Origin: a virus
Virus record (IMG/VR): IMGVR_UViG_3300027708_000012
Span: 248,001-312,000 of that record
DNA: 64,000 nt
Strand: one strand, 5' to 3'
Shown here: piece after piece, positions 16,040 through 23,515 of the stretch
Position numbering within the stretch: position 1 is the stretch's first letter
Layout: every line of letters begins with the position of its first letter
Notes under the pieces: model-generated
Databases searched by the model: none
What the model was told of the DNA's origin: nothing
Seen by the model: only the letters and a program-made list of their open reading frames with translations
Translations under genes and position numbers: made by a program

Positions 16040-16605
16040 TACTCATAGGACACATCTGCAGCAATAATAAATCTATATTCATCACTTTGTGCTATTCCCG
16101 GCCTGTGCCATGTTTCGCTTGGATATATAAACCAAGAAAAACTATTTGGTTGGATGAAATATTTTCCATCACCGTCTGGACCATTTGGCGCAATTTCAGT
16201 GCCGCATGTTGTTATATCTTTAACATCTTTGGGTATATGCAAATACATAATGCCGCTAAGACTCTTAGTTCCGTGTTTATCATGATGGTGCCAGTACGTA
16301 TCTCTATTTTCTTGGGTTGCTGTATTAGTCATGAAACTCCATGCCATCATGTTACTCACACGAACTTCTCGCCCCAAGTACATAAACACACTCATTAAAA
16401 AACTCATTCGATATTTTAGCCATACAGTCTCAGACCGCCCAAAAATATTTTCTTTAGTTTGGTATGGTGGGCTATTTGTAAAGTAATTTCCACTATCAAT
16501 TATAGATTTAATTATACCAATAGCTTCGTCAACATCATGTTGTCCAATGATACTACTAAAATTATATTGCTTTACAATATCGCTTGAGTTTTTATCTATG
16601 ATCAT
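16036..16605 (-). CDS. 2OG-Fe(II) oxygenase
   Basis: A 189-residue jelly-roll oxygenase. The triad is seen as HHHD at 106-109, His167 (ETWHRPG) and Arg178 (DEYRFIIA). The PNGPDGDGKYF loop before the second His is typical of small 2OG enzymes. The start overlaps the parvulin stop (TGATG), so they are coupled. Confidence 0.75.
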   Translation of the reverse strand: MIIDKNSSDIVKQYNFSSIIGQHDVDEAIGIIKSIIDSGNYFTNSPPYQTKENIFGRSETVWLKYRMSFLMSVFMYLGREVRVSNMMAWSFMTNTATQENRDTYWHHHDKHGTKSLSGIMYLHIPKDVKDITTCGTEIAPNGPDGDGKYFIQPNSFSWFIYPSETWHRPGIAQSDEYRFIIAADVSYEY

Positions 16606-16886
16606 CAGGCAGTACGTTTGATAATATGCCAGCCGAATTGTGTTTGGACAGGCTGACTTACTTCGCCAACTTGTAATGCAAATGCTGCATCTTCGAAAGG
16701 TTTAACCATTCGTCCTCTTGTAAAGAATCCTAAATTGCCACCGGAGTCTTTACTAGGGCATTTACTTATACCAAGTGCTAATCCTTCAAATGTAGCCCGT
16801 GTTCCAGGCACATCTAAATCTTTTCTTATTGATGCTGCTTGGCGTTCAGTCTCAACTAAAATATGACTTGCTTGAATTTGATTCAT
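16605..16886 (-). CDS. parvulin-type peptidyl-prolyl isomerase
   Basis: A 93-residue stand-alone PpiC domain. It has ASHILVET at the N-terminus, the GGNLGFFTRGRM and F-E-AAFAL segments, and the C-terminal QTQFGWHIIKR strand with the conserved His. It is cytoplasmic (no signal peptide). It catalyses cis/trans isomerisation of prolyl bonds and may help fold the abundant phage proteins. A GGAG site precedes the ATG. Confidence 0.9.
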   Translation of the reverse strand: MNQIQASHILVETERQAASIRKDLDVPGTRATFEGLALGISKCPSKDSGGNLGFFTRGRMVKPFEDAAFALQVGEVSQPVQTQFGWHIIKRTA

Positions 16887-16897
16887 GCTATTCTCCT

Positions 16898-17488
16898 TTA
16901 GAAATGTCTATCAAATGTAATATTAAACGATACACTGACTCGTTCATTATCAGTTGTATTGGTTAGGACACCGTGCTCTAACCAACCTGGAAATAATATT
17001 ATCCTCCCAGGTTCTGGTTTATATGTTACCCTATCGTACAATTGATTATACACATGGGATGCTGTCATTAGCTTATTTGGATTTTGAAAAAATATATTAC
17101 CATCTTCACCGCTTGATTTTACATAATATACACCACTAATGTCTGCATCAGCGTGACTATGTATATGCGCATATTCTTTTTTAGAGTAGCTAGTCATCCA
17201 ACTAGACATTAATTTAAATCTAGTATTTTGATTGCCAAAATTAATAGCATTGATATATGTAAACACATGTTTAGTCAATGCATTCATAAATTCATTACAA
17301 TTGTATTTTTCTATTAAATTTTCTTTAAATGTCGGATCACTTAGTTTAAGACTTTGCCAATCTTCTCTTAAACGGAATTTACCCTCGTCGGTAATTTGTT
17401 TGTGTACATCTAGAAATTTTTCTAATACACCTGCTTCTTCCACTATTGCAGAATAAATTGGTGTTTGAAATAAGCCGTCTATTATCAT
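16898..17488 (-). CDS. 2OG-Fe(II) oxygenase, TIGR02466-like, copy 1
   Basis: A 196-residue protein. The His/Asp cluster HIHSHADAD spans residues 108-116, followed by ISGVYY, an acidic turn, FPGWLEHGV with His172, and ERVSVSFNI with Arg183. This is the layout of the putative 2OG family TIGR02466. Met 17488 is used as start because the upstream extension would be encoded by tRNA-Pro. A paralogue lies at 18981. Confidence 0.75.
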   Translation of the reverse strand: MIIDGLFQTPIYSAIVEEAGVLEKFLDVHKQITDEGKFRLREDWQSLKLSDPTFKENLIEKYNCNEFMNALTKHVFTYINAINFGNQNTRFKLMSSWMTSYSKKEYAHIHSHADADISGVYYVKSSGEDGNIFFQNPNKLMTASHVYNQLYDRVTYKPEPGRIILFPGWLEHGVLTNTTDNERVSVSFNITFDRHF

Positions 17489-17507
17489 TTTTCTCTTTAT
17501 ATCAAAT

Positions 17508-17584
17508 TGGTCGGAGTACAAGGATTCGAACCTTGGACCCCCTGGTCCCAAACCAGGTGCGCTACCAGACTGCGCTACACTCCG
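17508..17584 (-). tRNA. tRNA-Pro(TGG)
   Basis: Cloverleaf with CCTGG/CCAGG anticodon stem, loop TTTGGGA, GGTTCGAATCC T arm and encoded CCA. Confidence 0.94.
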
Positions 17585-17589
17585 AAACT

Positions 17590-17663
17590 TGGAGCGGGTG
17601 AGGAGAATCGAACTCCTGACTTTAGCTTGGAAGGCTAAGGTAATACCATTTTACGACACCCGC
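17590..17663 (-). tRNA. tRNA-Gly(TCC)
   Basis: Cloverleaf with TTAGC/GCTAA anticodon stem, loop CTTCCAA, acceptor GCGGGTG and encoded CCA; 5 nt upstream of tRNA-Pro. Confidence 0.94.
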
Positions 17664-17671
17664 ATAATTCT

Positions 17672-18241
17672 TTATTCTAAATAGGTCATCCATCCTGTGA
17701 TAATATACTTATTACCGCTCAATGGAGGATTTCCTCTATGTGTATGTGTAAAACCACTCGGCCAAATTAACACTCTGCCTGCTTGTGGTTTTATTCTTTT
17801 ATGCAAATATAAAAATTCTGTTTCACCACCGTCATCCACATCGTTCAAATACATCATGTAAGTTATGAACCTTGGACTTGATAGCAAACTACTAGTCTCA
17901 AAATGCCAAATATGAAAACCTTGTCCAGGTCTGGTTTTTTGTAATTTTAATTGTAGTAGTCCATGTTTAGCTGAATCTCCAACTACTCCGTATCGTTCTA
18001 CGTAATTGTTGTAGCACGGACCCAGTCTACTTAAAAATAATTGTAATGCTGTTTGTGTATGATCTAGTGACATTTCTTCAAACTCAGACATTAACACACT
18101 TTCATCTTCGACGCCTGTGCGCTTTTCCGGTTCTCTGTTGAAAGTCAAGTTAAGACTTTTCATATTTTCAAAATATTGAATCAAATGATCACATTCTTCT
18201 CTGGAACACACATTATCGTATACACCTATAAAATCATCCAT
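17672..18241 (-). CDS. prolyl-4-hydroxylase-like 2OG-Fe(II) oxygenase
   Basis: A 189-residue protein resembling P4Hc enzymes: GFHIWHFE with His113-x-Glu115, YMMYLND, GGETEF, FPSG-like WPSGFTHTH with His166/168, and Lys178 in the position that binds 2-oxoglutarate in prolyl hydroxylases. The first carboxylate is Glu rather than Asp, which is uncommon and may affect iron binding. It starts 11 nt after the next oxygenase gene. Confidence 0.75.
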   Translation of the reverse strand: MDDFIGVYDNVCSREECDHLIQYFENMKSLNLTFNREPEKRTGVEDESVLMSEFEEMSLDHTQTALQLFLSRLGPCYNNYVERYGVVGDSAKHGLLQLKLQKTRPGQGFHIWHFETSSLLSSPRFITYMMYLNDVDDGGETEFLYLHKRIKPQAGRVLIWPSGFTHTHRGNPPLSGNKYIITGWMTYLE

Positions 18242-18252
18242 ATAATATACTC

Positions 18253-18846
18253 TTAATTAAAATTCATATTGATAACAATTCTGTTATGTTCTCTACCAAC
18301 ACCGTTACCGTGATATCTATGTCCGTCAAAGAGTACACCTGTACCTTTGACAGGCGCCATTCTTTTTTCTAAAACTCTTTTATTAAAATTTTCTTGTCCT
18401 TGAACAAAAAAATCTTTATAAAAAAATGTATCACCGTCGCATTGATTTACATAATAAATTAATGTTTTGTGCGGAAGCGGATCGTCTATATGAGGTGTAA
18501 GATAATTTTCTAAATCCCAAGATGGATCTTTGTAAGTTAATACTGCTCTCATTCTTAAAAGATTGCTAGTTTTAAACCCTGATTTTTCTTCTAAAAAATA
18601 TAGTAGTGGTTTTATTAAACCAAAATATGGACTTACAATATTACTTTCAGCTGCATAGAATAAATGAATAAATGCATCTCGTTTTACAATATTAGTGTCG
18701 TTTGTAAACACAGTCGGATGATTAGGTTGACCTGAAACATCATGCTTATAACTCCATGGAAACATTAACGAAGTCATTTCGTGTTCGATTTCATCTTGAT
18801 AAGATTTAGGAATTAAATCAGGTATAGTTAAAATGTCATTATCCAT
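18253..18846 (-). CDS. 2OG-Fe(II) oxygenase-like protein
   Basis: A 197-residue protein with TPHIDD (His119, Asp121), the second His179 in GHRYHGNG, and Arg189. The segment TLIYYVNQCDGDTFFY fits the beta strands of the P4H/2OG superfamily. Met 18846 was chosen; longer readings are translated tRNA-Thr. AAAGAC is a weak ribosome-binding site. Confidence 0.7.
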   Translation of the reverse strand: MDNDILTIPDLIPKSYQDEIEHEMTSLMFPWSYKHDVSGQPNHPTVFTNDTNIVKRDAFIHLFYAAESNIVSPYFGLIKPLLYFLEEKSGFKTSNLLRMRAVLTYKDPSWDLENYLTPHIDDPLPHKTLIYYVNQCDGDTFFYKDFFVQGQENFNKRVLEKRMAPVKGTGVLFDGHRYHGNGVGREHNRIVINMNFN

Positions 18847-18857
18847 ATTGTCTTTAT

Positions 18858-18933
18858 TGGTGCCCTCAGTCGGATTCGAACTGACCACCTGCCGCTTACA
18901 AGGCGGCTGCTCTACCAAATGAGCTATAAGGGC
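18858..18933 (-). tRNA. tRNA-Thr(TGT)
   Basis: Cloverleaf with CCGCC anticodon stem, loop TTGTAAG, TAGCTCA D arm, GGTTCGAAT-like T arm and encoded CCA. Confidence 0.93.
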
Positions 18934-18980
18934 TTTTAATTATTTTACTTATCGTGTAACACGGCCTTGCAAGAAATTTC

Positions 18981-19586
18981 TTAATACCTATCAAAGTAAA
19001 TGTTAAACGAAATACTGACTCGTTCAGAGTCGGTTGTATTTTGAGTTACAGCATGTTCTAAGTATCCAGGGAACAATAGCAATTGTCCTACCTTAGGTTT
19101 ATAGAATACTTTTTTCTGTGACTCGTTAGTGAATACGATTGAACGATCCATTAATAATCTGCATGGAGATTTAAAAAATATTTCACCGTCTTGTTCATTT
19201 GTTTTATAATAGTATGCACCTGATATATCTGCAGATCCATGTGCATGTAAATGACTAGATTGTCCTTTAACAGTTAATGTCATCCAGGAATGAGGTATTT
19301 CAAAATTTGGTATTTCGTAAGGAAATGCTTCTATTGTTTTTACAAACTCTAGTACATGTTTACGCAACTCGATTTTAAACGCTACTAAATTATAGTCGTC
19401 GATTAAACTTTTTTCAAATTTTGGATCACTTAAAAACTGACTCGTTGCATCCCATCCTGGACGTTGCTGGAATATTTTATTATTTTTTAAATCTAAGAAT
19501 GCTCGTTCAAAGTCTTTTTGGATAATATCCAAATTATCTACTTGTGTATAATAGATAGGCGAAGGAAAACAAGCTTCTACTGGCAT
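18981..19586 (-). CDS. 2OG-Fe(II) oxygenase, TIGR02466-like, copy 2
   Basis: A 201-residue paralogue of the protein at 16898. It shares the HLHAHGSADISGAYYY cluster, FPGYLEHAV (His178), NTTDSERVSISFNI (Arg189) and the FDR ending. Both lie between tRNA genes in the same orientation. Preceded by a 71-aa gene ending 2 nt upstream. Confidence 0.75.
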   Translation of the reverse strand: MPVEACFPSPIYYTQVDNLDIIQKDFERAFLDLKNNKIFQQRPGWDATSQFLSDPKFEKSLIDDYNLVAFKIELRKHVLEFVKTIEAFPYEIPNFEIPHSWMTLTVKGQSSHLHAHGSADISGAYYYKTNEQDGEIFFKSPCRLLMDRSIVFTNESQKKVFYKPKVGQLLLFPGYLEHAVTQNTTDSERVSISFNIYFDRY

Positions 19587-19587
19587 T

Positions 19588-19803
19588 TTATGCTATTGTT
19601 GAATCTGTTGCTGTATAAGCATTTGTAGATCTTGCACCGCTGTCTCTTTGCTTAGGTGCAGATTTAATAACAATCTCACTGCATAACTGCGCATCGATCA
19701 TCATATTCTTGTATTGATTGCGTTGCTCTGCTGTAGAGCCTTTCATCAATCCAATCATACGTTTTGTAGTCTTACTCAATTTGAATGTCTTACCTGGTTT
19801 CAT
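19588..19803 (-). CDS. small basic hypothetical protein, 71 aa
   Basis: A 71-residue protein, lysine-rich at the N-terminus (MKPGKTFKLSKTTKRMIG) and Ser/Thr-rich at the C-terminus. AAAAGGT lies before the ATG. The composition resembles small structural or nucleic-acid-binding phage proteins; function is unknown. It starts 18 nt after the tRNA-Ser 3' end. Confidence 0.6.
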   Translation of the reverse strand: MKPGKTFKLSKTTKRMIGLMKGSTAEQRNQYKNMMIDAQLCSEIVIKSAPKQRDSGARSTNAYTATDSTIA

Positions 19804-19821
19804 ATTTTACCTTTTTAAAAT

Positions 19822-19911
19822 TGGCGGAGCGACTGGGAGTCGAACCCAGTCAACGCTATTAAACGTTGTACGGATTAGCAATCCGCTGCCTTACCGTTCG
19901 GCCACCGCTCC
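19822..19911 (-). tRNA. tRNA-Ser(GCT)
   Basis: Type II tRNA with a long variable arm; anticodon loop TTGCTAA between CGGA and TCCG; encoded CCA. Confidence 0.93.
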
Positions 19912-19917
19912 TTGTTC

Positions 19918-20061
19918 TTATCTTGTTACCTTACGTACTAATTTATACCAATAATATTTTATGCCACGCCAAGTTGGAAAAAAATTCCAATCAATTGCAT
20001 AACCTACTTCTTTAGGAACATTACAGTACGCTCTATTAATAACATCTTCTTGTTTTGACAT
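19918..20061 (-). CDS. small hypothetical protein, 47 aa
   Basis: A 47-residue ORF (starts MSKQEDVINRAYCNVPKE, ends KLVRKVTR) with AAAGGA about 8 nt before the ATG. It is rich in Trp, Tyr and basic residues in the second half. It fills the space between tRNA-Leu and tRNA-Ser exactly. Function unknown. Confidence 0.6.
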   Translation of the reverse strand: MSKQEDVINRAYCNVPKEVGYAIDWNFFPTWRGIKYYWYKLVRKVTR

Positions 20062-20080
20062 ACAGTAATTCCTTTATTAT

Positions 20081-20165
20081 TGGTGCGACTAGCCGGAATC
20101 GAACCGGCACGCCCGAAAGCGAGAGATTTTAAGTCTCTTGTGTCTACCTATTTCACCACAGTCGC
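20081..20165 (-). tRNA. tRNA-Leu(TAA)
   Basis: Type II tRNA; AGAGA/TCTCT anticodon stem, loop CTTAAAA, extra arm, encoded CCA. Its promoter is directly upstream at 20186-20214. Confidence 0.94.
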
Positions 20166-20185
20166 GCTATCTCTTGCTTGCTTCT

Positions 20186-20214
20186 ATTATATAGCAACCG
20201 CTATTTAATGTCAA
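20186..20214 (-). promoter_or_regulatory. consensus sigma70 promoter for tRNAs
   Basis: Perfect TTGACA (20214-20209), 17-nt spacer, TATAAT (20191-20186), between tRNA-Trp and tRNA-Leu. Confidence 0.88.
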
Positions 20215-20223
20215 CACTTATTT

Positions 20224-20299
20224 TGGCGTACCGCGAGAGCCTCGAACTCCCAACCCCTGGTTTTGGAGACCAGTGCTCTGCCAATTGAGCTAGCGATAC
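20224..20299 (-). tRNA. tRNA-Trp(CCA)
   Basis: Cloverleaf with CTGGT/ACCAG anticodon stem, loop CTCCAAA and encoded CCA. Confidence 0.93.
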
Positions 20300-20305
20300 A
20301 ATGTA

Positions 20306-20395
20306 TGGCGGAAACTGTGAGATTCGAACTCACGGAACATTTCTGTTCGACAGTTTTCAAGACTGTTGCAATAAACCGGACTCTGCCAAGTTTCC
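20306..20395 (-). tRNA. tRNA-Ser(TGA)
   Basis: Type II tRNA; ACAGT/ACTGT anticodon stem, loop CTTGAAA, long variable arm and encoded CCA. Confidence 0.93.
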
Positions 20396-20399
20396 TTAT

Positions 20400-20474
20400 T
20401 GGTTGCGGGGGAAGGAATCGAACCTCCGGCTTCCAGGTTATGAGCCTGACGGTCTACCGCTGACGTACCCCGCG
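20400..20474 (-). tRNA. tRNA-Met(CAT), initiator-like
   Basis: Anticodon loop CTCATAA. The acceptor begins CGCGGGG and ends CCCCGCA-A-CCA, so position 1:72 is a C-A mismatch, the hallmark of bacterial initiator tRNA. The anticodon stem has CAGG/CCTG rather than three clean G-C pairs, so initiator identity is likely but not certain. Confidence 0.85.
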
Positions 20475-20872
20475 ATAACTTTATTAAAATACATTTAGGC
20501 CTTTTTCATCACGCTGATGGTGGCCGGTCCTTGCTACTCAAACTATGTTCAAGCTAAATGTACTTTATTGAAACACACTGCTGTGGCCACAGACTACCGT
20601 TACCAGCTAGTGAGTTTGGTGCGACCATTCCCAGGCTACTGAATACTCGTCACAATGCGTTTCAATAAAGTGTCTAGCTACTCCCACCACAGGAGCCCTA
20701 GACTGAGCTGTTACTCTGTCCACGTTCTTTTTCCATTTAGACGGGCAATCGTCCCCGCCTTTGTGATTTCTCAAGTCGCCTTAAATGGGCCTTGCGGTAG
20801 ATCCAATGCACCGTACAGTTATCGTTACTGTAATGACGCACTTCCTTAACGTAGAAGTGTAGACGGGTTTCT
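20475..20872 (-). ncRNA. long structured spacer RNA between tRNA-Leu and tRNA-Met
   Basis: A 398-nt gap with no gene, lying flush between the CCA of tRNA-Leu and the first base of tRNA-Met. Minus-strand RNA has a 19-bp stem (20562-20580 with 20653-20671) containing two G-U pairs that would be mismatches on the plus strand. There are also hairpins with TACATTTAG/CTAAATGTA arms (about 20490-20562), CCATTTA/TAAATGG and CACTTC/GAAGTG. I see no RNase P, 6S or SRP signature. Confidence 0.55.
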
Positions 20873-20955
20873 TGGTGCCCCAAGCGAGACTCGAACTCGC
20901 ACGCCTAAGCACTGGCTTCTAAGACCAGCGTGTCTACCAATTCCACCATCGGGGC
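20873..20955 (-). tRNA. tRNA-Leu(TAG)
   Basis: Type II tRNA with loop CTTAGAA, extra arm, GTTCGAGTC T loop region and encoded CCA. Confidence 0.93.
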
Positions 20956-20971
20956 AAATATTTTGTTATTT

Positions 20972-21508
20972 TTAATTTTGAAAATTTTTCAAAATTTCTA
21001 TCATTTCTAAATACGTTAACTTACATTCTTTACTTACAGTATAAGAAAGTAAATACCTGTCCTTTTCATCTAAATTGAATACTCCGTGCGGTATTTGTGC
21101 ATTAAACAGATACCAAGTTTTCGGAGTATAAGGCAAATTTATTATATTACAATTTGTTTTAAGTGCATTTTCTTGAACAGTATCTTCTTCTGTTGCTTTG
21201 AATAAACTAAAACTATTATAGGACTCAAATGTATAATTGAAGTTATACTTGTTGTAAACGTCTGTATGGAAAAAGTAGTAAGTCATTGCAGGGTACTTAT
21301 ACAATTCTAATTTTCCTGAATCTTTTACATAGCTATTTAGGTACGTTAAAAATTTATCTTTTTGCACTAATTCTTGAGAAACACCTTTACCAACCCATTG
21401 AATTTTATCAAATGTTGGAATAAATTTAATATTATTGAGTTTAATGTCTTCAAATATACTATCCATTAAAGGACTTGTAATAGACGTATTATAAAAATAT
21501 TTGTTCAT
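20972..21508 (-). CDS. 2OG-Fe(II) oxygenase-like protein
   Basis: A 178-residue protein with His81-x-Asp83 (FFHTD), His141 (IPHGVF) and Arg151 in order. It is rich in Tyr, Asn and Phe. No Shine-Dalgarno is seen; TATAAATA ends only 7 nt before the ATG, so the message may be nearly leaderless. Substrate unknown. Confidence 0.65.
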   Translation of the reverse strand: MNKYFYNTSITSPLMDSIFEDIKLNNIKFIPTFDKIQWVGKGVSQELVQKDKFLTYLNSYVKDSGKLELYKYPAMTYYFFHTDVYNKYNFNYTFESYNSFSLFKATEEDTVQENALKTNCNIINLPYTPKTWYLFNAQIPHGVFNLDEKDRYLLSYTVSKECKLTYLEMIEILKNFQN

Positions 21509-21515
21509 AATAAAT

Positions 21516-21523
21516 TATTTATA
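21516..21523 (-). promoter_or_regulatory. late promoter octamer (leaderless spacing)
   Basis: Exact TATAAATA on the minus strand, 7 nt upstream of ATG 21508. Confidence 0.6.
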
Positions 21524-21526
21524 TTC

Positions 21527-21600
21527 ATATTAAAATACACTAGGAGCAATGCTGTCTTACTATTCGGGCCAAGCCGATGTTGCCTAGTATACTTTAATAT
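21527..21600 (-). other. 18-bp stem-loop abutting tRNA-Glu
   Basis: Arms 21527-21544 and 21583-21600 pair over 18 positions in minus-strand RNA, two of them G-U; the plus strand would have A-C mismatches. The stem starts at the tRNA-Glu 3' end (its A is the terminal A of CCA). Confidence 0.65.
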
Positions 21601-21674
21601 GGAGACGCATAGGGGAATCGAACCCCTCTTGCCAGGATGAAAACCTAGTGTCCTAACCGATAGACGAATGCGTC
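21600..21674 (-). tRNA. tRNA-Glu(TTC), copy 1
   Basis: CTAGG/CCTGG anticodon stem, loop TTTTCAT, GGTTCGATTCC T arm and encoded CCA. Promoter directly upstream at 21727-21755. Confidence 0.9.
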
Positions 21675-21726
21675 AAATTGTCTCTTAAATTTTTAATGAA
21701 CATCACTAATTGCTTAGTATGTGACT

Positions 21727-21755
21727 ATTATATAGCCTATGCTAGACAATGTCAA
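21727..21755 (-). promoter_or_regulatory. consensus sigma70 promoter for tRNA-Glu
   Basis: Perfect TTGACA (21755-21750), 17-nt spacer, TATAAT (21732-21727). Confidence 0.88.
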
Positions 21756-21774
21756 CAGTTATTTTAAAATATTT

Positions 21775-21849
21775 TGGCCGGCCTTGAGAGGATCGAACTC
21801 CCACCGCTGGTTTCGAAGACCAGAATGATATCCATTTCACCAAAGGCCG
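21775..21849 (-). tRNA. tRNA-Arg(TCG)
   Basis: CTGGT/ACCAG anticodon stem, loop CTTCGAA, acceptor CGGCCTT/AAGGCCG and encoded CCA. Confidence 0.93.
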
Positions 21850-21896
21850 TATGTCACAATTAATTATCTATATTTGTTAATAGACTAATTAATTGT

Positions 21897-22478
21897 ATGG
21901 AAATTAAAGAACTATTCCCCACACTTGTTATGGTTGATTCTAATATTGAATTAGCCAAAAAACTTTTACCTGTTTGTAATTATTTTACAGAAAAAACTAA
22001 AACAAATTGTTTAGGTATTGATAATTTTCCCAGTACATTGAGTAATGAAGAACTCGGTCCTGAAGTTAATAGTCACCCTGTTGTACGCGAAGCTTTTGAA
22101 TATATTATCAATAGTTGTCTAATTCCTTTTGAAAAACATAGAGGATTGGAAGCTAAAGGCATGTTACGACCTTATGGGTTTTTCAGTTCAATGGAACAAA
22201 ATTCACATTGTATTAATCATATACATCTAGAATGTAGATATTCTGGAATTATATATTTAGAAATTGGCCCAGCTGTGCCACCGTTGGTGTTTCACGATCC
22301 TCGACCGCATATTGATTTTATCAGATACAATATCGAAACACCTGGTCCTTATAACAATCAAGTATATTTTGAACAACCTGTTGTGGGTAAAATATTACTT
22401 TGGGATAGTTGGATACATCATAGTATTCCTATGAAACTTACAACTGATCCAAGAAAGACGTTTGTCTTCAATTTGTAA
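21897..22478 (+). CDS. 2OG-Fe(II) oxygenase-like protein
   Basis: A 193-residue protein on the plus strand within a minus-strand tRNA region. NHIHLECRYSGIIYLE carries His108 and His110 in the position of the first metal motif, with WDSWIHHSIP (His174/175) and Arg186 completing the triad. The first carboxylate is not obvious (Glu112 is a candidate). It resembles TIGR02466-like proteins. It starts after a short AT-rich leader without a Shine-Dalgarno. Confidence 0.6.
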   Translation: MEIKELFPTLVMVDSNIELAKKLLPVCNYFTEKTKTNCLGIDNFPSTLSNEELGPEVNSHPVVREAFEYIINSCLIPFEKHRGLEAKGMLRPYGFFSSMEQNSHCINHIHLECRYSGIIYLEIGPAVPPLVFHDPRPHIDFIRYNIETPGPYNNQVYFEQPVVGKILLWDSWIHHSIPMKLTTDPRKTFVFNL

Positions 22479-22479
22479 T

Positions 22480-22554
22480 TGGCCCGGCCACCAGGAATCG
22501 AACCTGGATCTATAGCTTAGAAGGCTACTGCACTATCCATTGTGCTATGGCCAG
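22480..22554 (-). tRNA. tRNA-Arg(TCT)
   Basis: Anticodon loop CTTCTAA, acceptor CTGGCCA/TGGCCGG and encoded CCA. Promoter at 22564-22592. Confidence 0.92.
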
Positions 22555-22563
22555 TAAGTGTAC

Positions 22564-22592
22564 ATTATACAGCTATTTTACAAATAAGTCAA
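22564..22592 (-). promoter_or_regulatory. sigma70-type promoter
   Basis: TTGACT (22592-22587), 17-nt spacer, TATAAT (22569-22564), between tRNA-Gly(GCC) and tRNA-Arg(TCT). Confidence 0.85.
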
Positions 22593-22610
22593 TCGCTATT
22601 GGTAATTATT

Positions 22611-22684
22611 TGGAGCGGGTAGCGAGAATCGAACTCGCGAATAAACCTTGGCAAGGTTTCAGGTTACCATTACATCATACCCGC
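22611..22684 (-). tRNA. tRNA-Gly(GCC)
   Basis: AAACC/GGTTT anticodon stem, loop TTGCCAA, acceptor GCGGGTA and encoded CCA. Confidence 0.94.
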
Positions 22685-22948
22685 ATAAAGATATTAGTAG
22701 AAAACACCAAGAGTTTTGGTCCCTGTCAGGGAAACATTGGCCACCCGCGGTTTACAGCCGCGCTCTATTAGTCTAGCAAACATGGAGCAAATTGCACAGC
22801 TAAGAATCTCCCAGACTGTAAATCCTGATTCTCTCAATGCTGGCTCACATACAGTTTATAACTGTCCTTTCTCCGCAACTTTCCGGGTTACAAATACTTG
22901 TCTTTACAGAATGCTTATATGCCTTGTGTCTTCTACTAATGTCTTTAT
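22685..22948 (-). ncRNA. structured spacer RNA with tRNA-like anticodon arm
   Basis: A 264-nt non-coding stretch from the stop codon of the methyltransferase to the first base of tRNA-Gly(GCC). Its ends pair over 23 positions (22685-22707 with 22926-22948; 21 Watson-Crick, one wobble, one mismatch). Inside are hairpins ACAGTT/AACTGT and AGAATC/GATTCT, a perfect 17-nt anticodon-arm look-alike (22746-22762, loop CTGTAAA, as in tRNA-Tyr) and 3' hairpins with CCCT/AGGG and ACCAA/TTGGT arms. No normal T arm follows, so it is not a standard tRNA. Confidence 0.55.
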
Positions 22949-23487
22949 TTAATACCAATTATCATGTACCGAGTGAAACTCCAGTCGGGATAATTGAAAT
23001 CCATTGTACCTTTGTACAATACTTCTTCTAATTTATATTTTTCTTCAAAATCTTCCAAATCTATAGCATTACCAAAATGGTCATCGTGTACTAGGTCGTT
23101 GCCTTGTAGGATAACTCTGGTCCCTGGAGAAATCATATCAAACCATGCCATTTGTTCGAAATGTTCTGTACTAGTGTTTATGATTAAATCAGGATTACCG
23201 GGTAACGGATAATTGCAGTCAGCGGTATGTGCTTTAAATTTCCATTCTTTAAAAACCCAGTTGTTGTTAATCATATCTGCAATAGGTTCGCACGACTTGT
23301 CTTGGTCAAAACTTTCAATACGATCAACTTGAAACTGTTCTCTACTTAACAACAAGAAGCCCAGTACACCGTACCACCCACCATATATATGAGTTAGTTT
23401 GCTAGACCAATTTAATTTTTCAAGCTCGCGACAAAGCCAAAGTTTACTATCTATTTGTCCATTTGAAAACGCATCTTTATTAAACAT
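22945..23487 (-). CDS. SAM-dependent methyltransferase-like protein
   Basis: About 180 residues. YGGWYGVLGFLLLS looks like motif I, RIESFDQDKSC the acidic end of strand 2, then ADCNYPL and PDLIINTSTEHF the later Rossmann motifs. Met 23487 is the first ATG after the upstream methyltransferase stop; the frame is open further and could start earlier with strong overlap, so the N-terminus is uncertain. Substrate unknown. Confidence 0.6.
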   Translation of the reverse strand: MFNKDAFSNGQIDSKLWLCRELEKLNWSSKLTHIYGGWYGVLGFLLLSREQFQVDRIESFDQDKSCEPIADMINNNWVFKEWKFKAHTADCNYPLPGNPDLIINTSTEHFEQMAWFDMISPGTRVILQGNDLVHDDHFGNAIDLEDFEEKYKLEEVLYKGTMDFNYPDWSFTRYMIIGIK

Positions 23488-23515
23488 AAAAGTATGTATG
23501 CTTGTACTAAGTTGG

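Noticed and set aside
16954-18918. N-terminal extensions of the oxygenase frames at 17488 and 18846
   Set aside because: The extra residues are translations of tRNA-Pro and tRNA-Thr; internal Met starts are more plausible.
20475-20872. RNase P RNA, 6S RNA or 4.5S RNA
   Set aside because: I found none of the conserved core motifs (for example the P4 consensus or GGAAGCAGCC).
22685-22762. A second tRNA-Tyr in the spacer
   Set aside because: The anticodon arm is perfect but there is no T arm or matching acceptor strands.
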